Positions 48,730 through 57,930 of a stretch of DNA of 64,000 bases are shown one piece after another. The stretch comes from Ophiura sarsii (Eukaryota > Echinodermata > Ophiuroidea > Amphilepidida > Ophiuridae). Within the stretch, counting starts at the first letter, position 1. The number at the start of each line of letters is the position of its first letter. Both the position numbers and the translations under genes were made by a program. The stretch is from the NCBI GenBank assembly GCA_035610835.1, contig CM069447.1, forward strand, positions 62,069,048 through 62,133,047, in the 5' to 3' direction. Under the pieces are notes generated by a model, which saw only the letters and a program-made list of their open reading frames with translations, ran no database searches and was not told where the DNA came from.

Positions 48730-49476
48730 TTGAATCGACGTTTTGTTGTACAAAGAGGGCTGATTTTTCTTAATCCTTAATGGTGTAAGTTCATACATGT
48801 AATACAATTGTAAAAATATACAAATCCCAGTTTTTATAATATATTTTGTAATTAAGGGCGCTGCCTCCACTACATCTCTTAATGCCCCCTTAATAACCTA
48901 CTGTCTCCACAAGGACATTCCCCATTACTCAAACAACAAGTACAATGTGGTTAGGTGAAAAGTCTGTTAATAATAATGAAAATCAAAATTGTCTGAAAAC
49001 CATTAATGACAGTGCCCGGATAGGCCTTATGTCGGTTATTAAATATTGTTATACATCGTATAAACTTATCTTCTAATATTTGTTTCTATACTAATGTAAG
49101 GATGCACGTAAATCCCGGTATAGGGAAACTTACATTATAAATTTTTCAAACAAGGTATTTTTACTTTTCCCCTAGATCCCTGGATGTATTTTTTTTAAAC
49201 CCTAGAGGTTTTACTTTACCCTCTCTCGTCAGCCAGCCTGCAATTGATGAGCGTTCTGTCTGAGTACTTTTACTGAATATATTTATTTCATATTTTATTA
49301 TATTATACATAAAATCAACTCATGTTTTCATAATCCAAATTTGTGGCTTTGAATCTCAGCTAAAACAATTATATTAATTTAGTCTGAGTACTGGTTGTAC
49401 TTTTCTAGAGATGCAGTGAAAACCGAATGTCTATTTATTATGACGGAAACGGATGGAAAACAGCAATTTATCACCA

Positions 49477-50784
49477 AAGAGCTTATCATTTCGCCGATTC
49501 TATAAATATAAAACGTACCTAGTGGTCAAATATAACATTCTAAATTTCAGGTATCGCTTAAACAGAATATAAACAATAAAAGTGACTGATTTGATACGCT
49601 GTCTGGTTAGGACAACCATTAAGCTTTCCCCTCCCTATGGGAAACACTGCAAAAGTCATTTCGGTTGTTTATAAGAACTAAAGAGATCTTCAATATGCAG
49701 GACTAAATGGAAGGATTCCAAGTCAGTTGATATTATTGACTATTCTGAAGGTTGCACAAAAAGAAAACTCATTAAGTGACTATCATGCTAAAGATTCAAC
49801 CTCCGAGGCATTACTAAATTTGACGTATTAGCAGTATTTCAATATGCTAAAATACAGTCGAGTTGATATTGTACTATTTGCAAGCCTACAAGAGTTAATA
49901 TTGCTTTAAGAAAGGAAAAACAGCTGGTGTGCACTGTTGGCCGGTAGCCGCCTATGTGTAGCAACGAAAGGGTTCTGATTCGAAATGACAGCTATAATAT
50001 TATAAGAACTGTCTATTATTTATTATTATTATTTATTTTGAGGGTAATTTTCCGCTAACATCAGAACCAAAGTGAAAAAGATATCAATTATTATTACTAT
50101 AATAATTGTGTTGCCTTTATTCAGAGCTATAATCATGACAAATGTCACGAGGCTGACATTCATAATATTAGCGATGTTATGAGGGAGGAGGGAGACAATA
50201 TTGAATGACCCTCTTAATTACCCTGATAACTAAAAAAACCAAACAAACCATTATTTATTTAAATGGTTGTTCCAATATATTCAGATCCTCTTAAGAATTT
50301 AACACCTTCAATAATATGATAGAATTCCATGGTTTCACACCGTTTTCCACCGTTCTAACGCCGTTTACAGTGTTTCCGGTTACAACTGCAACTGTGCACA
50401 AATGAAAACACGCCTACGAAATGCTTTATGATAAAAATCAAACAAATATGTTGAAAAATTCGTTAAATTAAAAGCAGATTGCCATTTTGAGTTAATAATG
50501 TGCTGTGATGTTTTCTTTAACGGAAAATCCATTCAAAATAGATTTATGAATTCATGGAGTCTTTCCTGATGGTCAAATTTCATTATAAGAGAGAGAAATC
50601 AATATGTGTACAACATTTGAAAAGGATCACATAATATGCTTTAAGGGGTGTAAATTCGACCCTTGTCAAGAAATGGATACTTTGTTCAAAACATGTCGAT
50701 ATGTTTTCTCGTTTAGGGTTCAAATTAGGGAGGAAAACACGAGAAACCATTTGAGAATGAGCAGAGATATGATTATTTATGTTT
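49477..50784. other. No gene seen (spacer between duplication II copies)
   Basis: AT-rich unique sequence. A 72-codon frame at 50604-50822 has no recognisable features. Confidence 0.45.
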
Positions 50785-51109
50785 CTCCTACCCTGAAATT
50801 GTGCTGTTTCACTATCAAATGAGACACTTTTGAAAAGACTTGTAAAAACTTGACACCTCTATTTATGGGTACTCACTACATGGCTCTATCTAGGGGGTCT
50901 ATATTAACTACCTATAGATGTGATCAGACTTAAGATGTGACACCTGCTGAACGATCACATATTTGAGGGGCTCTAGTCCCTGGACTAAATTAAATACCCA
51001 TTACGGAATAAAGCTGTATAATCCTCTAAACCCGTCAATAGAGGATTTGTGCTAGGTCAATTCCGTAAAATCCTACATTAAGGATACACCCAAGTTCGAT
51101 TTGTCTTAA

Positions 51110-51347
51110 CGCTTTCCACGCGGCTGCTATTTTACCAAATACAAAACAGATTTTTCAGAAACCTTTCCCAACTTTCAAGGTATATTTCAAGGATTACTGA
51201 CTCGATACTAGGCATGTTTGTACTTATTTCAAAGCATTTCTCATGGTGAGACCAAATATGGTAATGAAATACAATAATTTTGACATTTTTTAAACATTTT
51301 GACAAAATTTGGAATGTCGTCTGCAGCCGCCTGCCGCATAGAAAGCG
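51110..51347. mobile_element. TTAA MITE (in duplication II copy 2)
   Basis: Equivalent of 46532-46770, with TTAA at 51106-51109 and 51348-51351. The termini have changed in parallel to CGCTTTCCACG and its complement GAAAGCG, which may be coincidence or gene conversion between the ends. Confidence 0.88.
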
Positions 51348-51915
51348 TTAAGAAAGAACAGGTTGTTCTATTGTCACGGTTGAATGAATAACAATGCACT
51401 GTTGGGCAGAAGGTGAAATATTTACTATCATTATGCAGTTGGGATTCATAGGTACAATAATGACAAATTTCATCTGGCTGACACGTATATTCGTGAAGTT
51501 AGGAGGAAGGTAGCAGAACTTATTAAATGCTCTTCGTAGAAGTCCGACTGAAACGGGCAAGGACGCCTATTATTCACCGGTCTGGAATCTCTAGAAATCG
51601 GCTTGTGATGAAAAGGATTCAAATCGCTATAATCCCCAATATATAGGTAGTCTTCAAAGATGATTGTGTTATGTGTAAATAGCAATGATAAGTAGTCTTA
51701 GGTTTCTAATCATGACGCAGTGATGTGTACTTTACACTGGGATCTGTATGTTAAATGCATACAAGCGGATGATCTGTGTAAATGGCAATTGCTTCTAACT
51801 CGAATCCCACTCCATCTTTGTTGAGGTTATTCAACCCTGTAAATCCCCAATTACAAGTATATTGTAACCCGTTAAATCACAGACTCTATGGAGGCCCTGC
51901 ATGGATATGACGTAG

Positions 51916-52341
51916 AGCGTGTTTCTGCTGGGGAAGAAACGGCTAATAAACGCTAAGTTTGCCCAGTAGAAACAGGCAGGACCCGGCAATAATCGGTATT
52001 TTTGGTAATCCCAAAAACCTTCACAAAACCAGGTTTGGAACCGGCAATAATCAGCAATAATCGGCAATAAACCCAATAGAAACAGAAAGGTGATTCTTAT
52101 AGCGGTTTACTATGAACCGTGTCACGCTGGGTTAAAATACACATTGTTGTGAAGCAATCTTTTTTAGGTGCGGTGGCACTGTTTGGTATTACAAAAGGTC
52201 AAATGTGGTGGCCCATCGACTAGGATCGATAAACTTAGCGGTAACTTTTCGCGAATAGAAACAGGGGGGTTAAAAACCGACCGATTGAAACTAAGCGTTT
52301 ATTAGCGTTTAATTTGTGCAGTGCCCCAGCAGAAACACGCT
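51916..52341. mobile_element. 426-bp element with 18-bp perfect TIR and CGTAG duplication
   Basis: Both ends are AGCGTGTTTCTGCTGGGG in inverted orientation. CGTAG flanks it at 51911-51915 and 52342-52346; copy 1 of the duplication has one CGTAG at 47348-47352, the empty site. Subterminal AATAAACGCTAAG and its complement-like AAGCGTTTATTAGCG extend the symmetry. A 5-bp duplication is unusual among common MITE groups; Transib elements make 5-bp duplications but have CAC-type ends, so I leave it unassigned. Confidence 0.9.
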
Positions 52342-54291
52342 CGTAGTTAACCGGAATCATGGCGAACTACTGAACTTTGTTCACCAAAACTATAAGATCC
52401 CACACCGCTAAATAGGCCCATTTACATTTACATGTGAAAGGGTTGTTACAAAAAGTCGATTTCTTATGCTTATAAAGCGACTGTCTTTTTAAACTTTATA
52501 TATTTTTTTAAGTTCATGATATATGTGATCATTGAACACAAAACTTATATTTGTAACCTTGAAAGTTCCGGGAAATAATCCCCCGATTTTTGGACAGCTG
52601 GCGCATCGATCTAATTTATCCAATCAATCAAAATCACACAAAAAACCTGCAAAATGTACTGAAAGATCTCTTTTTGCACTGTGGTATTATATATATATTA
52701 CTATTATTCCAACTTTAATTATTTGAGGGCAATAAGTACCTTTCCTGATTACTTTATGATTATGATTGGGCCACAGGATGCTCAGACAGTGAGAAAAGCC
52801 GATCGTCATCGGCAAGGACTACAATCATTTAGTGGTGTGGAACCCGGTGGAATCATGAGAAGCTTAAAATCACATGCGCGTTAACATTACTTTCAAAAAT
52901 CACGTGTCAATTCAAAGAATAAGCTGAATGGTTTGTAAAACTCTATGATACCGGTGAACGGCGCGTGGTTGATTCATTTCTTTAGAGCCAATCGATGAAT
53001 TTATGTAGGGCCTCTATTTCTTGATCATGATCATAGGTTTATGATTTCATCCATGCGAATCCTATTTGGCAGAATTGTATTGTGTTAGAAATTAGAAAAT
53101 ATTCAAATACGTGTTAAACATTATTATATACATTGTATGGAAAAGAAGCGATGGAAAAGTCATATTTCTAACCCATTACTAATAATTATTGTACTAACAT
53201 GTTTTACATATTTTATTGTTCGTGGTTTAACGAATCAATTAAAGGGACACAATGTCATGTTGATTTTTTTTAATTTGAATCAATTTAATTCAGAATTCAA
53301 GATGAACATTAAAAATTGAGATTTTTGTGTTGTTTCTACTAAAAAAAACCAGCAAAACTTGATTAAAACAATGTTTTTAATATGTTGAAATACCACCCTT
53401 AACCATGTAAAATGCTAATCGGGCCCGATCAGCATTTTTGAATCGACGCTTTGTTGTACAAAGTGGGCTGATTTTTCTTAATCCTTATAGGTGTAAGTTC
53501 ATACATGTAATATACAAATCCCAGTTTTATTAATATATTTTGTAATTGAGGTCGCTCCCTCCACTACATCTCTTAATGCCCCTTTAATAGCCTACTGTCT
53601 CCACAAGGACATTCCTCATTACTCAAACAACAAGTACAATGTGGCTAGGTGAAAAGTCTGTTAATAATCATGTGAAAATCAAAATTGTCTGAAAACCATT
53701 AATGATCTTAGCCCTTACTGATACAAATATAAAAAATCAACGAAACACAGAAATCATACTAATGTATGAGAGCCCGGATAGGCATGATAGGCCTTATGTC
53801 GGTTATTAAATATGTTATACATATATAAACTTATCTTCTCATATTTGTTTCTATACTAATGTAAGGATGCACGGAAATCCCGGTATAGGGAAACTTACAT
53901 TATAATTATTTCAAACAAGGTATTTTGACTTTTCCCCCTAGATCCCTGGATGTATTTTCTTAATCCCTTGAGGTTTCTTTTTACACTCTATCGTAAGCCA
54001 GCCTGCAATTGATAAGCGTTCTGTCTGAGTACTTTTACTGAATATATTTATTTTATATTTTTTTATATTATACATAAAATCAACGCATGTTTTCATAATC
54101 CAAATTTGTGACTTTGAATCTCAGCTAAAACAATTATATTAATTTGATCTGAGTACTGGTTGTACTTTTCTAGCGATGCGGTGAAAACCGAATGTCTGTT
54201 TATTATGACGGAAACGAATGGAAAACAGCAATTTATCACCAAATATATTATATTCATATTGTTTCTTCTTTTCTTTCTTTCTTTCTCTAAT

Positions 54292-54300
54292 ATATTACAG
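54292..54300 (+). promoter_or_regulatory. 3' splice site of the receptor exon
   Basis: TATTACAG precedes GTGATGC, with a 35-nt pyrimidine-rich tract upstream. Translation of the class C homology begins directly after this AG, in phase with a codon boundary. Confidence 0.8.
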
Positions 54301-54882
54301 GTGATGCTATCCATAGTCTCAGCAATTGTTAGTCCGAGTCAACCAACATTAATCATACCAAATCCACCCAGAAATCATCTTGAACTTTACTGCAGTTTCG
54401 GTGTCGGCTTCATCGCCTCCGTCGTCTATAATCTTTTCATTGTCCTCACGTGTTGCGTGTACGCCTTTAGAGCGCGGAAGGTTCCCGCCAATTATAACGA
54501 ATCACGGTTTATCGCCGTGAGTGTGTATTCCACTTTGGTTGTCAGTCTCGCCACAGTGCCCGTGTACTCTACGTCAGATGAGATTCTACCCAAGGTGGCC
54601 ACCATATGTCTCGCTTTACTATTAAACGCTTATCAGACCCTAGCATGTGTGTACTTACCTAAACTGTACGCCATTTTGTTCGTGGGGGATGGGGGTATGG
54701 AGATCGATGATTGGCGCTCGACTATTGTGAGAACAATACAGCAATCTCGCGTGCATCCAAATGACACGACTGATCAGGAGGATAATGGACCGGGTACCAG
54801 CAAAAGAAAATCAACAGTTGGGAAAGGTGGTAAGAAATCTATTGTTAATAATCGTCTGGCTGACGAAGTTGATTTGATGTAA
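54301..54882 (+). CDS. Last coding exon of an mGluR-like class C GPCR
   Basis: The exon is preceded by a strong acceptor: a TTTCTTTCTTTCTTTC pyrimidine tract and ATATTACAG ending at 54300. It encodes about 193 residues to the TAA at 54880-54882. It begins inside transmembrane helix 4 (VMLSIVSAIV), then an extracellular loop with the conserved Cys (LELYC) expected to bond to TM3. TM5 follows (GFIASVVYNLFIVLTCCVYAF), abbreviated as GFIASVV...CCVYAF, then the intracellular loop RARKVPANYNESRF, a class C hallmark, TM6 (IAVSVYSTLVVSLATVPVY) and TM7 ending VYLPKLYAILF, with the PKxY motif of metabotropic glutamate receptors. A ~75-residue cytoplasmic tail rich in Lys, Ser and Gly ends DEVDLM. The receptor would act at the plasma membrane; ligand and G protein cannot be read from this exon. 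In TM6 the Trp usual in class C receptors is replaced by Ser (VVSLATVP). Upstream exons were not found in the window. Frame and family are secure; subtype is not. The upstream in-frame ATG at 54160 lies in duplicated repeat sequence and is not the start. Confidence 0.88.
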   Translation: MMLSIVSAIVSPSQPTLIIPNPPRNHLELYCSFGVGFIASVVYNLFIVLTCCVYAFRARKVPANYNESRFIAVSVYSTLVVSLATVPVYSTSDEILPKVATICLALLLNAYQTLACVYLPKLYAILFVGDGGMEIDDWRSTIVRTIQQSRVHPNDTTDQEDNGPGTSKRKSTVGKGGKKSIVNNRLADEVDLM

Positions 54883-55100
54883 CCTGTGAGTGTACATCAA
54901 GGGGGTTGTCTGTGGATCACACGTGGCTATCACAGAAATACCACATGAGTCTCACGTGGTATAATCGATATCAACACATGGTAACTGCATGTTACAATCG
55001 GACTGATGCCGATTTGATGTAACCTGTGTGTGTATACCACGTGGGTATGCTGTGGATTACACGTGACTATCAAATGGATAACAGATATCATACCACATTG
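54871..55100 (+). repeat. 140-bp tandem duplication across the stop codon, with four E-boxes
   Basis: GATTTGATGTAACCTGTG at 54871 recurs at 55011, so the last codons, the stop and the early 3' UTR are duplicated. Each copy carries TGTGGATxACACGTG. CACGTG occurs at 54920, 54953, 55038 and 55060. A decayed third piece, GGATGACACGTGGCTAT, lies near 56513. Confidence 0.8.
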
Positions 55101-55150
55101 TAAAATCGCACTGGATTCTTATTCAAAGTAGGTATTAATTGTAGATGATA

Positions 55151-56413
55151 CACTGCAAAAAGGTTGCTTAAATATTTACTCAACATTTTACACAACGTTG
55201 TTGAAGTATGCAACCGCTCAAATGTTGCGTAAAATTTACCCAACGACCGTTGGATAACATGTATTCACCAACAGTTGAACAATTCCAGTTACTCAACAGT
55301 TGCACAATCTGAATTACACAACAGTTGGGTATTATTAAGTAACCATTTGTCGGGCATTTTAATACCAACTGTTGCTTAATTTGTGAATTGTAGCCATATG
55401 TTGGGTGTTTTAATGCAAATCGTTGCTTTTTGTGACAAGGTTTTATTATATATTGAGCATTTTTGTATAGCAACACGGGGTATGCAAATGATGTGAATTC
55501 TGGGCGATGCAGCAGAGCTACATACATCACTTATTCCCGGTAGTGAACCGGTAACTTGTAAAGAGAATTCTTGGCGATGCAGAAGAGCTACATACACCAT
55601 TCCCTCTCGGTAGTGAATCTGTAATTTCTTTTAACATGTTATTTAACTATATATGTAATATCTGACATCTCTTATCATTGGTGTTTTTTACTGTGAACGT
55701 TGTCCCAACGTAGTCTTGCTATCTGGGTATGAAGGTATAAATAGTCAATATTATATGATACATAAACATATTTATGTGATTCTTTTGGTAGAAAATAGAT
55801 CACATGACATGAACTATTCAGTATATGTCCATGTCTTGTATTTTTTGGCTATACAAATCGACTATTCAATATTCATCGCTAGTGACGTCGCTAGTATCAC
55901 CGCTGAAATGATATTCATAAACAAATATATGTCAAACAAGGATGGCAACTTTAAACTATTTTGTCAGTGTTTGCGGTTTATTCCGTTTTGGATGCCAAGA
56001 CAGAATGAATCTAATTGTGGTCCTGGGGCACAAGTTGCGGACGGGATAAGATATATGCGTATACAAACCATTCCCCAAATTCTGAGAAGATGCATCACAC
56101 GGACGCCATTAGAATCTAGAATTTAAGCAACAATTGATCAATAAAAAACACATCGGTAAATCTTAACATAAGTTGCGTGATTGCCTGAGACAAATACTCA
56201 ACAGTTGCCCAATTGAAACAATGAACGCAATATTTTAGCAACAAAACAAGTTTTGACCGGGGGTTTCCCCAACTTGTTACTAAATTGTTTTGCTCCACTG
56301 TTGTATACAACACCTAGATTTCTACATAATGTTGAATGAATTTTAATCAACACGTCAACCAACGGATGATAAAAGTACTTTTAGCAACGTATTTTAAGCA
56401 ACCTTTTTGCACC
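55151..56413. mobile_element. 1.26-kb inverted-repeat element with CAACAGTTG words
   Basis: The left end CACTGCAAAAAGGTTGCTTAAA and the right end, on the minus strand GGTGCAAAAAGGTTGCTTAA, are inverted copies over about 20 bp. CAACAGTTG and related CAAC...GTTG words are dense near both ends (55269, 55294, 55319, 56199 and variants). A two-unit ~72-bp tandem repeat built on GGCGATGCAGCAGAGCTACA lies at 55498-55610. A 136-codon frame (55716-56126) inside shows no transposase signature. It lies in the presumed 3' flank of the receptor gene. Confidence 0.65.
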
Positions 56414-57930
56414 ACACGTATACAACAATATCGCTATATTAGCATTGCATGGTACAACCGTGCTGTATATATTTGTACCATACTTGTACATTATACTACA
56501 TGGGTCTCCTATGGATGACACGTGGCTATATAATACGGCAAATTTGTTTTGCCGATTACATGATTCAATTCTACAGACAATTTTGATTTTGAGCAAACGA
56601 TATAAACTGGAATAATACGGCATCACAAGATTCATTTCTACTGTGTACGCATGCGTACCACATACATTTTATCAAACACTATTTAATAGTGGCTGTCAAA
56701 CTCATTTGGACATAATTTGACAAAAAACTCGCGCGCGCCAATAGTCAGTGCACACATGGATTGATTTGTTAAACACGTAATAGGAAAGCACGGGCCTACG
56801 CAGAATACGCTTGCCTATGTGAGAATTTTGACTATAAGATTTTGAAGGCAACTTAAGTTCCGATAATTCTTCGTACATACATTTCATGCCATTCTTCAGA
56901 GCCGTGAAATCAGAGCGTATTCGAGTGATAGCAGCGTAGCACAACCGCAGAATGCTGCGTCTGCCCTTGAAATATGGACTAACGTCAATTGATAGAGGAA
57001 TTTATGTATTAGAGAATGGTTGAAGTTTCATGTTTCCCAAACCAGTAGTTCAGTCATTATATTGTAACCTACTAATGTGTGAATACATGGAACGTTTGAT
57101 TAAATTTAAAATTAAGTATAACGTGTTCTTAAAACAATACATTAAAGAATTAGACTCAGCTTTACTTCTGGTAGTCATAACATAAATATATCTTTGAGTT
57201 TTCGATTTGTTAGACCTAATAATCTACAGTGACGTCAGAACGTATCCCATAATAGTAGCTTTAATTACCGCTCACGTGATTCAAATGCTCTGATGTATGC
57301 ATGCAATCGATCATAAACAAATGATAAATTATACGTCGGTCAGTGGAACGTGGAACATACTCTGATGTTACTGCACATATGTAAATAATTAGTATAAGGT
57401 TTGGGCTTCAGAGCGCAGTGGCAATACTTTGTGGCCTTTCATATAGATATGGTGTTGTCTTAACAACCTTTTATATGCTATAACATTTTATTGTCATGTA
57501 ACCCGTGGTATGGCCTTCGACTGAATTTGTAAATACGATTGTGTTGCGATATGTTGATATGTTAACTAGCACCACACCGTAATATGTTGTGATTATATGT
57601 AAAATATGTTGTTTAAGAAATAAAGTAGACTTTATCATCTGATAGCACAATTATATGTGTCATTAAGCCGTTCCAAGGGCACGAGACATGCGATACTGCA
57701 GCTAAGGCGAGGTTTACATATCGGATGTTGTGTATGGTGCAATAAGAGTGTAATTTAAAATAGTGTAGATCAAAAATATTAATAGTAGGCCTATAGTATT
57801 GAATCTTAGCGTGTAATAAGCCAAAATCTTCCGATATTTGGAACTTTAAACGGCGTTTAGAGGTCGGCTCATTTTATGACGTCATTGTGACGTCATGCGT
57901 GGGATGTTTGTACCTTTTTATATATGGAAA
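56414..57930. other. No gene seen; CRE cluster and candidate poly(A) signals
   Basis: Perfect TGACGTCA sites lie at 57230-57237, 57877-57884 and 57888-57895. TATATAT is at 57919-57925, just before the minisatellite. AATAAA at 57619-57624 could be a distal polyadenylation signal for the receptor gene, but nothing links it directly. No coding sequence was recognised. Confidence 0.5.

Larger units (their letters stand above)
46254..49476 (+). repeat. Segmental duplication II, copy 1
   Basis: About 3.2 kb matching 50785-54242 in direct orientation, from CTACCCTGAAATTGT to CAGCAATTTATCACCAAA. Similarity is high throughout (for example GACACCTGTTGAACGATCAC, AATGGCAATTGCTTCTAACT). It contains an old TTAA MITE present in both copies and a TTA MITE absent from copy 2. 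Antisense frames around 46647-47083 are only partly kept between the copies. Confidence 0.92.
50785..54242 (+). repeat. Segmental duplication II, copy 2
   Basis: Second copy of 46254-49476. It differs by an extra ~45 bp near its start (about 50800-50845), the 426-bp insertion at 51916-52341, an extra ~80 bp at about 53707-53790, and loss of the TTA MITE site content. It ends about 58 bp before the receptor exon, within the presumed intron. Confidence 0.92.

Noticed and set aside
48700..48735. Rho-independent terminator
   Set aside because: A GC-rich palindrome followed by T fits the form, but nothing else here is bacterial and the structure is part of a duplicated non-coding block.
54160..54300. 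In-frame ATG 47 codons upstream of the receptor exon as a start
   Set aside because: The 47 codons lie in duplication II sequence and the pyrimidine tract of the acceptor; class C homology begins right after AG at 54300.
55716..56126. 136-codon frame inside the 55.2-56.4 kb element
   Set aside because: No transposase motif or other domain visible; composition is that of translated AT-rich DNA.
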